A stretch of DNA of 55,072 nt from Candidatus Altimarinota bacterium. Lineage in GTDB: Bacteria > Patescibacteriota > Gracilibacteria > UBA4473. The stretch spans positions 1 to 55,072 of the forward strand of contig JAIPGI010000007.1 of the NCBI GenBank assembly GCA_021736215.1, given 5' to 3'. The translations under genes were made by a program, and so were the position numbers. Positions 1-9,500 of the stretch are shown piece after piece; the stretch's first letter is position 1; each line of letters starts with the position of its first letter. A model generated the notes under the pieces. That model searched no databases. It worked only from the letters and a program-made list of their open reading frames with translations, and was not told where the DNA came from.

Positions 1-486
<486 letters not shown>

Positions 487-638
487 TTTACTCACTTACT
501 TGTTTATCCTTACGGTGAGCAATTTGCAGGAAGCACCACAATATTTCTTCTAATTTTCGTTGTATTTGAAAGGCCAGTTAGCAAAGCTTGCGCGATATCG
601 TACATAGATACATATCGCCCTTTGCTACCTGTTCTTTC

Positions 639-682
639 AAAAAAGAAGACTTTGTGCCTGCTCCGCTTTAGTGGAGTTGATG
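639..682 (-). repeat. Hairpin repeat CATCAACTCCGC family, copy 1 (inverted)
   Basis: The copy reads, on the minus strand, CATCAACTCCACTAAAGCGG followed by a sequence similar to the other two copies at 949-990 and 1510-1550. It lies in the 23S-5S spacer in the opposite orientation to the copy after 5S, so the 5S gene is bracketed by inverted repeats. The core TCCGC-TTTAG-TGGA forms a small hairpin. The rest of the 487-707 spacer holds no gene and no tRNA that I can see. Confidence 0.7.
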
Positions 683-707
683 GTAAGAGTTTTCAATCAA
701 TATTATT

Positions 708-852
708 CTTTGAGAGTAAAATTCCCGATGCTTGGAGCGAAGGGGCCACACCTGATCCCATTCCGAACTCAGAAGTTAAGACCTTCAGCGCCGATGATAC
801 TTGGGGTTAGCCCTGGAAAAGTAGGTCAGTGTCGGGAATTTTGTTCTCAAAG
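708..852 (+). other. Processing stem around 5S rRNA
   Basis: Bases 708-728 (CTTTGAGAGTAAAATTCCCGA) pair with 832-852 (TCGGGAATTTTGTTCTCAAAG) apart from the central GT/GT. This extends the 5S terminal helix well beyond the mature ends. Such long stems around rRNA are normally RNase III type processing sites; that role is inferred. Confidence 0.7.
720..841 (+). rRNA. rrf: 5S ribosomal RNA
   Basis: The loop with CCATTCCGAACTCAGAAGTTAAG, split here as CCATTCCGAACTC and AGAAGTTAAG, is the universal 5S signature. The ends are set by helix I: ATTCCCGA at 721-728 pairs with TCGGGAAT at 832-839. The length of about 120 nt is normal. It follows 23S by about 230 bases without an intervening tRNA. Confidence 0.96.
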
Positions 853-867
853 TTACAGAATTTAGCC

Positions 868-916
868 CGTAAGCGCCCGATGGTGCTTGGCGAGTTAGCC
901 CTGGGAAAAGTAGAGC
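868..916 (+). pseudogene. Truncated second copy of the 5S 3' half
   Basis: AGCGCCCGATGGTGCTTGGC...GTTAGCCCTGGGAAAAGTAG repeats, with scattered changes, the part of the 5S gene at 788-824. The 5' half and the closing helix are absent, so it cannot fold as a 5S rRNA. It is followed by a CCCGTACTTGATACGGG hairpin (920-936). It is most simply a leftover of a tandem 5S duplication. Confidence 0.7.
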
Positions 917-948
917 TTGTCCCGTACTTGATACGGGATCGACATCAA

Positions 949-990
949 CATCAACTCCGCTAAAGCAGACCATGCATTGAGTCCTTTTTT
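949..990 (+). repeat. Hairpin repeat CATCAACTCCGC family, copy 2
   Basis: CATCAACTCCGCTAAAGC, then GACCATGCATTGAGTCC and a run of six T. It matches the copy at 1510-1550 at nearly every base. The hairpin followed by T residues could terminate transcription after the rRNA genes, so the element may be a mobile terminator. That function is inferred. Confidence 0.75.
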
Positions 991-1052
991 AAATGAACTT
1001 GCTTTTCTAAAGAAATTCTCCAGAATAAAAATAGCCCCTAACCCAATTTTCT

Positions 1053-1376
1053 ATGAAAAAGTTATTTTTTGCTTTCATAGCCCTTTCTTTGCCAACTATG
1101 GTTTTGGCAGGAGGATATGGCGTACCAGGTCCAATTATTCTTTCTCCTGTAGAAAAGCAGGTTCCTCAAACAGAATCTTCTGTTGTGCCTGAGCAATCTC
1201 CAGTAGTACGAACACGAACACTTCCTACTGCAAATCGTTTATCACGACGATTTTCAGATTCTTCAGCCCCAGTTCTATCGAGTACGGACTTTTCGGGAAC
1301 CGATTTACAACGTGAAAACTTGCGGCAATCTGCAGCTCGTCAAAAATTGATGAGACTTCGATCAATCGGACGATAA
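1053..1376 (+). CDS. Small secreted protein of unknown function
   Basis: 107 residues. The N-terminus (MKKLFFAFIALSLPTMVLAG) is a clear signal peptide with probable cleavage after VLA. The mature part is rich in Ser, Pro, Arg and Gln, without cysteine, with basic segments such as TANRLSRRFSD, and looks largely disordered. I do not recognise a family. The gene stands alone between repeats and ends before a strong terminator at 1408-1435. No Shine-Dalgarno site precedes the ATG. It could be a small surface or periplasm-like protein. Confidence 0.7.
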   Translation: MKKLFFAFIALSLPTMVLAGGYGVPGPIILSPVEKQVPQTESSVVPEQSPVVRTRTLPTANRLSRRFSDSSAPVLSSTDFSGTDLQRENLRQSAARQKLMRLRSIGR

Positions 1377-1407
1377 TAGTTCATTCTTATTATGTATTCA
1401 TTTGAAG

Positions 1408-1435
1408 GGGTCGCAGACTCTGCGATCCCTTTTTG
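1408..1435 (+). terminator. Rho-independent terminator
   Basis: GGGGTCGCAGA pairs with TCTGCGATCCC around a single C, followed by TTTTT. It ends the transcript of the small secreted protein. Confidence 0.85.
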
Positions 1436-1509
1436 TATACCAGGAAACCCCGCACTTCTGTGCGGGGAGTAGGTCATTGAAATACTAAATATTAGGCGAC
1501 GAAGACTTA

Positions 1510-1550
1510 CATCAACTCCGCTGAAGCGGACCAAGCATTGAGTCTTTTTT
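1510..1550 (+). repeat. Hairpin repeat CATCAACTCCGC family, copy 3
   Basis: CATCAACTCCGCTGAAGCGG, then ACCAAGCATTGAGTC and a T run. The hairpin is perfect here (TCCGCTGAAGCGGA), whereas copy 2 has one mismatch. The same layout as copy 2 supports a shared origin. Confidence 0.75.
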
Positions 1551-1661
1551 ATTAAAGAAGGGACTTGCGTCCCCCCTTTAGAAATCCCCCTCAAATCTGT
1601 ATTCGCTCGCTTTGGGACCCATCAAGACACCCAAAGCTCGCTCATGACTTTATAGCATTTT

Positions 1662-1687
1662 GTCATTCCCAACTTGATTAGGAATCT
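1662..1687 (+). repeat. GTCAT...ATCT hairpin element
   Basis: GTCATTCCCAACTTGATTAG then GAATCT. It belongs to a family in which the outer bases GTCAT and ATCT are fixed while the stem sequence changes from copy to copy yet stays complementary. Confidence 0.6.
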
Positions 1688-1755
1688 ATTTATCAATGAC
1701 GAATCGACATCAATATTGAAAATAAGTTACAATTACATCACTTAATTTTTTTAAC

Positions 1756-2172
1756 ATGAAAACAAAGCGAGTTTTGCTTTCTGCCATCGTTTTATCCATT
1801 TTTAGCTTTTTGTACGCGGGTCTTACTTGTGGACATTTCTTCAAATGGGTGTATGAAATTGAACCTATTATTTGGATTCCTGAAGCTGAAATGATGGCCA
1901 ATATGCCAGCCATGTTTGGAATCACATTTTTGATGGCTTTATTTTTCTCTCTTGTATATGCCATCCTGTACAAAGGAATTCCAGGAACAGGCGTGAGGAA
2001 GGGAATCAATTATGCATTTTTTATGTGGCTGGTTGGTCCTTTTTTGGGAATGGCAGGAATGCCGTTGTATATGACAATTTCTTGGACAGTAGTAATTTAT
2101 TGGGTAGTGAGTTTTTTGGTTTCCATGCTCATTCAGGGAGCTCTCTTGGGAGCAATCTACAAAGAAAAGTAA
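1756..2172 (+). CDS. Four-helix integral membrane protein, unknown function
   Basis: 138 residues with four hydrophobic segments, roughly residues 7-27, 50-72, 84-104 and 108-132. The start MKTKRVLLSA has positive residues before the first helix. The segment NYAFFMWLVGPFLGMAGMP contains small residues typical of helix packing. I recognise no catalytic motif. It belongs to the kind of short uncharacterised membrane proteins that are common in CPR genomes. No partner gene is evident; the next gene is 142 bases away. Confidence 0.75.
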   Translation: MKTKRVLLSAIVLSIFSFLYAGLTCGHFFKWVYEIEPIIWIPEAEMMANMPAMFGITFLMALFFSLVYAILYKGIPGTGVRKGINYAFFMWLVGPFLGMAGMPLYMTISWTVVIYWVVSFLVSMLIQGALLGAIYKEK

Positions 2173-2191
2173 AAAATCCTCCCCCAGACTC

Positions 2192-2219
2192 TTGACACGG
2201 AACAAAAAATTTGTACAAG
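2192..2219 (+). promoter_or_regulatory. Possible promoter with overlapping inverted repeat
   Basis: TTGACA (2192-2197), 16 bases, TACAAG (2214-2219). The -35 box lies inside CTTGACACG (2191-2199), which pairs with CGTGTCGAG (2226-2234) apart from one base, so a regulator or an RNA hairpin could act here. It would drive the gene at 2315. Confidence 0.45.
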
Positions 2220-2314
2220 GTGGGGCGTGTCGAGAAATTTTTAAATAACTAAAAATAAAACACTTCTCGGCCTGGTTCTTTGACTTAGGCGCGAGAAAAA
2301 AATGGAGAAAAAAA

Positions 2315-2677
2315 ATGAAAGAAGAGCAAAGATCCTTCAGAGAAGCCTCTGAAGACGACACGGTGGAGACCCCTGGTCCGTCGTGGGAACAGAAAAAAAG
2401 ACAATTATGGGTTATCTTCCTTTGGACGGTAATACTCAGTATTGTCTTAATCCCAACTTATATTTATCTACAGATTAATGCAGATAAGTATACGGAGGGG
2501 GGGATTAACCTATTGGGGATAATCGTTATTTTATTGGTGACTTTTCTGACGGATTTAATAGTAAATAGGAAAGAACACCAAAAAATAATAAAGAAATTTG
2601 TAAAAAATTTAAAAAGATTTTTCCGTTATTTTTCGATACGACTAAGACGGAAAATTTTAAAAGCCCTTCATTCTTAG
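2315..2677 (+). CDS. Small two-helix membrane protein, unknown function
   Basis: 120 residues. An acidic, Pro-containing N-terminus (residues 1-28) is followed by two hydrophobic helices at about 31-52 and 64-83 and a strongly basic C-terminus (KEHQKIIKKFVKNLKRFF and onward). The hairpin topology with cationic tail suggests contact with the membrane surface or nucleic acid, but no family is recognised. AT-rich codon use. It ends directly at a terminator. Confidence 0.65.
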   Translation: MKEEQRSFREASEDDTVETPGPSWEQKKRQLWVIFLWTVILSIVLIPTYIYLQINADKYTEGGINLLGIIVILLVTFLTDLIVNRKEHQKIIKKFVKNLKRFFRYFSIRLRRKILKALHS

Positions 2678-2692
2678 AATGGGGGCTTTTTT
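2659..2692 (+). terminator. Rho-independent terminator
   Basis: AAGCCC...GGGGGCTT with inner ATTC-TTA-GAAT pairing, followed by a T run. It overlaps the last codons of the preceding gene. Confidence 0.8.
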
Positions 2693-2734
2693 AACGATCA
2701 TGCTTATGAAACGCTTTCTCTTTAAAAATGATTC

Positions 2735-2767
2735 ATCCCGGGTTCTTTGAACTCTTGAACCCGGGAT
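2735..2767. repeat. CCCGGG palindromic element, intergenic copy 1
   Basis: ATCCCGGGTTC, an 11-nt loop, then GAACCCGGGAT: 33 bp. It is one of ten copies of the family in this window and one of only two outside genes. The others are at 27488, 35462, 35838, 36174, 43169, 53547, 53968, 54183 and 54431. Confidence 0.9.
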
Positions 2768-2784
2768 GGAAAATCATAAAAAAA

Positions 2785-2811
2785 CACAAAAAGACCAAGC
2801 ATACTTGGTCC
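2785..2811 (-). terminator. Terminator facing left, beyond the rnj remnant
   Basis: On the minus strand GGACCAAG-TATG-CTTGGTC is followed by TTTTTG. The only gene reading this way is RNase J, whose present stop is at 3238, over 400 bases away. The remnant of an RNase J 3' end at 2858 lies just before this terminator, which suggests this was the original rnj terminator. Confidence 0.75.
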
Positions 2812-2857
2812 CTCCTGAAATACAGAATACTTGATACCTAATACTTAATACTTGATA

Positions 2858-2903
2858 CTAAATTACCACTTCAACCAATTGTTCTTTTTGCGAATTTTTA
2901 CAA
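2858..2903 (-). pseudogene. Remnant of an RNase J 3' end
   Basis: Read on the minus strand the end translates to KNSQKEQLVEVVI and a TAG stop. The intact gene ends QKFRKEPLVEIVI with TAG at 3238. The DNA aligns without gaps over roughly 45 bases from the stop codon (ATTAC-ACTTCAACCAAT against ATTACTATTTCAACCAAT). Upstream of this the similarity stops and no further reading frame is present. Confidence 0.7.
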
Positions 2904-2935
2904 TCAATAATATAGCGTCTTTTTATAAAAAAATG

Positions 2936-2963
2936 TTGACAAAATTTATTTTTTATATATAAA
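2936..2963 (+). promoter_or_regulatory. Strong promoter of the small Cys-containing gene
   Basis: TTGACA (2936-2941), 16 bases, TATAAA (2958-2963). Transcription would start near 2970, at or just before a GTG codon (2971) that is in frame with the downstream ATG (2989). Confidence 0.8.
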
Positions 2964-2988
2964 GCATAGTGTGTATTCTTTAAATATT

Positions 2989-3237
2989 ATGGAGAAAGAA
3001 AAAATACCATTCCCGAAACCTGGATGTGATTTATCAGAAGGAATTTTGGCCTTGAAAAATGGAAATATTTGCCCGAATTTACATGCTTGTACGCAGGGAG
3101 TTAGATTTAGTGTGAATAACAATTTAGCGATGGATCCTCACAAGAAAAATTGTGTCATCGTTCAACAACAAATACTTGGAAACACAAAAACGATAGAAGA
3201 TTTAACGAAGCCAGTTGAGATCTGTTGTGATCTTTAA
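2989..3237 (+). CDS. Small cysteine-containing protein, unknown function
   Basis: 82 residues from ATG 2989; a GTG at 2971 in the same frame would add six residues and would make the message leaderless. Six cysteines (GCD, CPNLHAC, NCV, ICC) suggest metal binding or disulfides. There is no signal peptide or membrane segment and no family is recognised. The stop codon at 3235-3237 abuts the stop codon of the convergent RNase J gene at 3238 with no base between. It has its own strong promoter and lies exactly between the intact and the duplicated rnj 3' ends, so it may have arrived as an insertion. Confidence 0.65.
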   Translation: MEKEKIPFPKPGCDLSEGILALKNGNICPNLHACTQGVRFSVNNNLAMDPHKKNCVIVQQQILGNTKTIEDLTKPVEICCDL

Positions 3238-5211
3238 CTAGATTACTATTTCAACCAATGGTTCTTTTCTAAATTTTTGGTAAAAGAATTTTTGTGCAGA
3301 TTTTTTCAAAGCTTCTTCTAATGCTTTCTCTGGGCGAGAAGGATCAAAGTTGCGCTCGAAAACATTTTTCATTTCGCTCCCGAGTTGTGTAAAAATTTCG
3401 TGTTTTGTATCCATATAACGGAACCCGCGGGAACGAATATCAATTTTTTGAACCTTTCCAACATTGTGTTTTACCGTCATAAAAATAGCGCCACCTTCTG
3501 CCATAAGAGTCCTTTCAGCAAGAATATGTTGTCCGAGTTTTTCACCAAGCTCTATCATCACGTCGCTTGCGGGGATAGCTTCTTTGTCCGTCATAAGGCG
3601 AACACCTTTTTCGTTTATAACGGCACCTTGTCCATTTTTCATAATCAAAGTTCGTTCTCGAGCAAATCCAAGTTCCTTAATGACCATCTCTTTGTGTCCA
3701 TGGCGCATATAGAGTTCTCCATGAATAGGCGCGAAATATTTCGGATTCAATAAAGTTGTCATCAGTTTTACTTCCTCAGCGTGTCCATGTCCAGAAACAT
3801 GGGTATCCAATTGTTTATTATCAATCATGTGTACCCCGATTTCTGAAAGATTATTCATCACTGATACAATAGCGAGTTCATTTCCCGGGATAGGAGAAGA
3901 AGAAAAAACAACGGTGTCATCTGGGCGCAACTTCACGTCTTTGTGTGTCTTCGCCGCCATACGAGTGAGAGCTGCTAATTCCTCTCCCTGGGATCCAGTT
4001 GAAAGAATCAATACCTTTCGAGGATCCATGGTATCGGCCTTGCGTCCCATAGGCTGAATCGTTGATTCTTTGTATTTGAGATAGTTCAATTTTTTGGCAA
4101 TAACAAGATTCCGTTCCATGGAACGTCCAGAGAGAAACACAGTTCTTCCTTGCTCTTCGGCGGTTTGCACGATTTTTCCAATTCGACCGATGTTGCTGGC
4201 AAAAGTCGTTACAATAAGTCGCCCTGGGGTATCACGAACAATTTTTGCTAGCTGATCTTCAATAAATGTCTCAGACAAAGAGTGTCCAGGTCGTAACGCA
4301 TTGGTAGAATCTACCATGGCAAGAATTACCCCTTCGGCTCCAATTTTGGAAATACGTCCGAGATCGGCAGGTTGATCATCAGAAGGGTTATAATCAATTT
4401 TGAAATCCGAAGTATGGATGATGTTTCCGTATGGTGTTTTGGCAACAATGCCCACTCCATCAGGAATGGAATGGTTGATATGAAAAAATTCAAACTCAAA
4501 CTGTCCCAAGCGGATATGAGACTTTGGATTGATTTCCATAATGTTGAGCTTGGAACTAACTCCAGATTCTTCACTATTTGCCAAAATAAGTTCTTTAGTG
4601 AGTCGAGTGGCATACATTTGAGGGAACCCTAATTCTTTGGCCAAGTAGGGGACGCCTCCGATATGGTCGAGATGTCCATGAGTAAAGATAACTCCTCGAA
4701 TTTTTCTTTTATTTTGAACAAGGTAAGAAATATCAGGGACCAAGACATCGACTCCCAGATGTTCTGGACTCGGGAAAAGAATCCCCATATCTATGATAAC
4801 GATGTCATTTCCCCACTCGAGGAAACACATGTTTTCTCCAACCTGTTCAAGTCCTCCCAAAGGAACAACGCGGATATCCCCTTTCTTTCCAGAGTTCAAG
4901 AAATTTGTCGGATGAAATTTTTCTTTTTTTGCAAGAGTCGGTCTTCCAATGGTTGGATTATAATCATTTCTTGATGATTTAAACCCAGTTCTCGGAGCAC
5001 CTGAACGCTGCGGAGCATACGGTCGATTTTGGTTATCTCGACGAGGAGGAAGTACCTTTTCCGTTTTTTGAGGGATAGGGGGCTGGGTGGAAGAATGAAT
5101 AATCGGTTGTGTTTGAGGGGGCTGCGTGGAAGCAGGTGAAGTATTATCTGATGCAGGAGATTTGATAAAACCCTCCCCTTTGAGCCATTGGCTCAATTTA
5201 TCGGTTGCCAT
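3238..5211 (-). CDS. rnj: Ribonuclease J
   Basis: 657 residues. The metallo-beta-lactamase core carries THGHLDHIGG (His178, His180, Asp182, His183), HTSDFKID, and the beta-CASP motifs STNA and SGHGHAEE; this is the 5' exonuclease/endonuclease that processes and decays RNA in the cytoplasm. The C-terminus includes the GSQGEE and IHGE segments of the family. Unusual is an N-terminal extension of about 110 residues rich in Pro, Gln, Ser and Arg before the core begins at GDIRVVPLGG; it is probably disordered and could bind RNA or partners. Its 3' end seems to have been rebuilt: a remnant of a second 3' end and the likely old terminator lie beyond the small gene at 2989-3237. Confidence 0.95.
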   Translation of the reverse strand: MATDKLSQWLKGEGFIKSPASDNTSPASTQPPQTQPIIHSSTQPPIPQKTEKVLPPRRDNQNRPYAPQRSGAPRTGFKSSRNDYNPTIGRPTLAKKEKFHPTNFLNSGKKGDIRVVPLGGLEQVGENMCFLEWGNDIVIIDMGILFPSPEHLGVDVLVPDISYLVQNKRKIRGVIFTHGHLDHIGGVPYLAKELGFPQMYATRLTKELILANSEESGVSSKLNIMEINPKSHIRLGQFEFEFFHINHSIPDGVGIVAKTPYGNIIHTSDFKIDYNPSDDQPADLGRISKIGAEGVILAMVDSTNALRPGHSLSETFIEDQLAKIVRDTPGRLIVTTFASNIGRIGKIVQTAEEQGRTVFLSGRSMERNLVIAKKLNYLKYKESTIQPMGRKADTMDPRKVLILSTGSQGEELAALTRMAAKTHKDVKLRPDDTVVFSSSPIPGNELAIVSVMNNLSEIGVHMIDNKQLDTHVSGHGHAEEVKLMTTLLNPKYFAPIHGELYMRHGHKEMVIKELGFARERTLIMKNGQGAVINEKGVRLMTDKEAIPASDVMIELGEKLGQHILAERTLMAEGGAIFMTVKHNVGKVQKIDIRSRGFRYMDTKHEIFTQLGSEMKNVFERNFDPSRPEKALEEALKKSAQKFFYQKFRKEPLVEIVI

Positions 5212-5432
5212 ATTGTATGGTGGTAAAAAAATAAGTCATTGGTGCGCTCGCTTTCGGCGCTTTTATACAGATACAGCACACGAAGTCTGACCTGTCCTTC
5301 ATTTTTGTCTTCGGTATTGAAGAGTTATTTCCCTGAAGGTGGGATATCTTATCCGCCAAGAAGCGGAAAAGTCACAACAAGTATACCGGTTTTCCCGGAA
5401 AAAGCAAGCTTCTTGAGTTTTGACTATTGAGT

Positions 5433-6434
5433 CTAAAGCTTCTCAGCGAGTTCAACAAGGCGGCATGTATATCCCCATTCGTTGTCATACCAAGCCAAAA
5501 CTTTGACCAGATCACCAATCACTTTGGTTTCTGCTGGATCAACGATGGAGCTTCGAGAATCACCCTTAAAATCAATGGATACCAATGGTTTTTCTTCGTA
5601 TCCCAAAATATGTGGCATTTTTTTTGATGCTTTTTGAAGGGCGGCATTCACCTCTTCGACGGTAACTTTCTTTTTGAGGCGGGCGGTGAGGTCAACGAGG
5701 GATACGGTAGGAGTTGGAACACGAATAGCGAGGCCATTGAGTTTCCCTTGAAGTTCAGGAAGAACAAGTCCGACGGCTTTGGCGGCACCAGTTGATGTAG
5801 GAATCATGCTGAGTGCTGCTGCACGTGCGCGACGAAGATCCTTATGTCCGACATCAAGGATTCGTTGATCATTTGTGTACGCATGAATCGTAGTCATGAG
5901 TCCGGCTTCGATACCAAAACATTCTTGCAAAACTTTAGCAACAGGCGCCAAACAATTGGTCGTACAAGAGGCATTGGAAATAAGAGTTTCTTTTCCTTTG
6001 AGCGATTTTTCATTCACTCCCAGAACAACCGTCTTAAATTTATCATCTTTTGCAGGAGAAGAGAGCAATACTTTTTTGGCTCCTTGGATAATGTGTGGTT
6101 GGCAAGAATCTCCTGTTCGGAAAACGCCAGTACATTCAAGAACAACATCAATTTTCAACTGTTTCCATGGGAGCTCGGAAATTTCCCGACTAGAGAATTT
6201 TTTAATTTTTTGTCCATTTACATTCAGAATTTTTCCTCCATCTTCGATTTTTACATCTCCTTGGAATCGTCCATAATTAGAGTCGAATTCAAAGAGGTGT
6301 GCCGTTGTTTCGGCGGGAGAAGGATCATTAATAGCCACGAGTTCCAATGTTTTGGAATGCTGAGACAAAATAATACGTGCAGCAGCGCGTCCAATACGTC
6401 CGAAACCATTGATAGCGATACGTTTTTTTGCCAT
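5433..6434 (-). CDS. gap: Glyceraldehyde-3-phosphate dehydrogenase
   Basis: 333 residues, full length. NAD-binding INGFGRIGRAAAR lies at residues 8-20, and the catalytic Cys157 in SNASCTTNC. The conserved ends TIHAYTNDQRILD and WYDNEWGYTCR are present. It oxidises glyceraldehyde 3-phosphate to 1,3-bisphosphoglycerate in glycolysis. It precedes rnj on the same strand, with 221 bases between. The TACAAT on the minus strand near 6452-6457 is a possible -10 box. The start MAKKRIAINGFG fits the family. Confidence 0.97.
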   Translation of the reverse strand: MAKKRIAINGFGRIGRAAARIILSQHSKTLELVAINDPSPAETTAHLFEFDSNYGRFQGDVKIEDGGKILNVNGQKIKKFSSREISELPWKQLKIDVVLECTGVFRTGDSCQPHIIQGAKKVLLSSPAKDDKFKTVVLGVNEKSLKGKETLISNASCTTNCLAPVAKVLQECFGIEAGLMTTIHAYTNDQRILDVGHKDLRRARAAALSMIPTSTGAAKAVGLVLPELQGKLNGLAIRVPTPTVSLVDLTARLKKKVTVEEVNAALQKASKKMPHILGYEEKPLVSIDFKGDSRSSIVDPAETKVIGDLVKVLAWYDNEWGYTCRLVELAEKL

Positions 6435-6512
6435 GGAATAAAAAAGAAAAAATCGAGTGTATTGTAATGAAATATTGAGGAGAAAAAAAGAATTTTAAAA
6501 AAGAAAAAAAAT

Positions 6513-6541
6513 TTGTTTTATCAATAGTATGAATTTATACT
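6513..6541 (+). promoter_or_regulatory. Putative promoter of the large lipoprotein gene
   Basis: TTGTTT (6513-6518), 17 bases, TATACT (6536-6541). The predicted start point gives a short leader of about 20 bases before the ATG at 6569. Confidence 0.55.
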
Positions 6542-6568
6542 TTAGGGCAGTATTTTTCTGTCCAAAAA

Positions 6569-9500
6569 ATGAAAAAATTCATTTCCCCGAAATCGCTTCT
6601 TTTTCTCGCGTGTCTTTGTATTCTTGGAATTACCATTGGAGGGTGTTCCCAGGAGGACACAACAGTTTCATTTGCCACAGACTCGGTAGAGTCTCCGACG
6701 ATGTCATTGTCAGCGAGTAGTTTTTTTTCTGATTATATAAAGTATTTTTTAGAGAAACATCAATCTCCAAAACAGGAAGTTCTGAAGTCATCAGAGAATC
6801 CTTCGTCAGCCTCTAATATGCCAAAGAAGAATACGGGGGAAAGAGCTTCTTCATCAGATCGACGAAGTGAGGGGACGGCATTTTGTGTAGATTCAGATGC
6901 GTCACTTGGGGATACGGATGCTCAAATCTATACACCTGGGACTGTACGATGGGGAGATTCTAGTAAGAATTTCGAACAGGTGTATACCGACTCAGCATTC
7001 AAAAATGGAATTCTAGAATATTACTGCCAAGGGAATAATTCAAGGGGGAAATATTATCCTTGTGAAAATGGAGTTTCTGGAGGAGCTTGTATACCCGTTG
7101 GAGGGCAAGTGGCTGCAAGAACTCAAAGTGGTACTTCAAGTGAACGATCCACTTCCCCAAATGTTCCAGAACTAAGGGGAATGCCGAGTACTTGTGGAAA
7201 TAACCAATGTGATGGGGATTATGATTTGAAATTTTGCCCTACGGAATGTAGTCAGGGAGATGCTGTTTGCGGTGATGGAAAATGCAATGGATCAGAAACT
7301 TTTCAAACATGTCCGCAGGATTGTCCAATGGGAGCATACTGTGGGGATAAATTATGTAACGGTGATGAAACGAAACAAAGTTGTCCACAGGATTGCTCAT
7401 TCTCTGCCGGAGGAGGAAATGGATGGAATAATCCTTCAGAGACTCCGGTTAGTATCATCACTGCCTCACTTCCCGATGGAGATATTGGCACAAGTTATAG
7501 TTATCAATTAGAAGCTACTGGAGGAAAAGTTCCATACACATGGTCTATTTCCAACGGAAACTTGCCATATGGAATCACTCTATCTAGACAAATTGGAATT
7601 TTAAGTGGATCTCAAGATAAGGAGGGGAGCTATACTTTTACGGTAAAAGTAACCGACAAGCTCGGAAATACTGATACGCAGGAATTTACTTTAAATTTCC
7701 AAAAATCCTCTTTCAAGATTGTGACGACGTCAATTCCTAATGCTTATGTGGATAGTCCGTATCAGGCAGTGATAGAAGCCACGGGAGGGGATGTTCGCAC
7801 CATAAGATGGCGGATTCCAGACTTAAGAGGGAAATTAAATCCCACGGTCGGGTGGTCGCATACATCAGGACGTAAGATAGTTGTAGGTGCAGATTGGAGC
7901 AAAGATCCATTAAAAAGTTCATATGTTGGTGATTATGTTTGGGATGTAGAAGTCGCTTACTGGGATTCTGTGACAGGAAATATAGTGGAGACAGTTCGAG
8001 CAAGCTTTCCCTTTACTATCCGCGCCGGATCGGATCCAACAAATTGTACTTTACCTTGGGGGGGAACTATTGGTGGAGGACAAAGTGTTAAAGCCTACTG
8101 GGAATCAAATAGCATAAACGATACCTGCGAAGGAAATAGCGAAATGAGGCTCTGTACAAATGGAGTTTTGATGGGGAGTTATCAGTATCAAACTTGTACA
8201 CATGCTCCGGAAGATGGAGGACCGATAGTAATCTACCCAATAGATATGACACTTCCTGCGGGGACTGTCGGAAGCCTATATAATGCCTCCATAAAGATAT
8301 TTGGGGGACAAGGAGATTATAAGTGTTCTCTTACTTCAGGGGCTGTTCCTGCTGGACTTCAATTAAATGAAAATTGTACGATTACAGGAACTCCGAAAGA
8401 AGAGGGTTTAGGTTGGAGTACTTTTGGTATAAGAGTGAAAGATTCCAAGGTGCCGTATCCGAATACGCTCACCAAGGACGGGCTAAGGCTTTTAATAAAC
8501 ACTCCAGATATATGTGATCATACACCTCCTACAGTCAATATAAGTGCAGTTGTAAATGGGAATGTGGCAACCGTTACAGGAACAGCATCAGATGAAAAAA
8601 GTGGTATCTTTGAAATAGTACTATATATGTCCAAGTATTATAACTCCTCATCAACTAACTACTTTGGATATGGTCCAAATGAGTTTCTTAATATTCCCGG
8701 GACAGGAAATCCATGCATGGGGAAAACTACTTGCACTGTCACAGTGGATTTAACTAATGATGTTCAACAATATGGGGTCAGCAAATTTATGGTGTACGCT
8801 GAGGCGATGGATAATGCTTCCTGTGATGGTGGTTTCCGTTATACCAGAAACAGCGGCAGATCTGATACGAAAGAATATGTACTCTCTAGTGGAGAATCAT
8901 CGCAGGAAAAGCCAATAACTCAAACTCCACCTACTTCCTCATCAACACAAACATCTACAACGACTAGTCAGACATCGTCATCGACCGCTACAAAAGGAAC
9001 AACAGAGGAGAAGGTGGATGCTTCAGCAACTTCCGTAACAACTCAGAGTTCGGCAAGTAGTACGGCTACAGCTACTGCCACAAAACCGGCACAGGTACTA
9101 GCTCCTTCTACAACAACTACGGAAACACCAACAACGACGACAAGCGTAAAAGCGGAACCTACTTCTACGACAAAGGTAGAAAGTATAGATGCAGTAAAGC
9201 AACCTACCACGATACCAATTACGACTCCTCCAATAAAGGCTGAAGGTATCGATGAAGTAAAGCCTACTGCCACTGCCGCACCAACTACGGCTTTCGCGAC
9301 AAAGACTGAGAGAGTATATGAATCAAAATCTGCCACTACGGCTACTTCTTCAACAAGCGGAATTTCTACTACCGTGCCATCCGCTCCGAATATTTCGGCT
9401 ATTACACAAGGAGGGAAAGTGATTCTTTCTTGGACAGTGGAATCATCTATAGCAAATTCGATTCTTTCGTACCAATTACAAAGGGCGACACAGAATACAA

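Larger units (their letters stand above)
1377..1755. other. Gene-free stretch of several palindromic repeats
   Basis: After the terminator the stretch holds CCCCGCACTTCTGTGCGGGG (1448-1467), a third CATCAACTCCGC element (1510-1550), GGGACTTGCGTCCC (1561-1574), and a GTCATTCCC...AGGAATCT hairpin (1662-1687). No gene or RNA is recognisable. It looks like an accumulation site for small palindromes. Confidence 0.7.

Noticed and set aside
487-707. tRNA in the 23S-5S spacer
   Set aside because: No cloverleaf with a T arm GTTC-A pattern and matching acceptor could be found.
3418-3434. GGAACCCGCGGGAAC inside rnj as a CCCGGG element
   Set aside because: It lacks the second arm and the loop and the sequence encodes conserved RNase J residues.
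9043-9336. 97-codon minus-strand frame inside the surface lipoprotein
   Set aside because: It is the shadow of the Thr/Ser-rich stalk; its valine-rich translation reflects low complexity.
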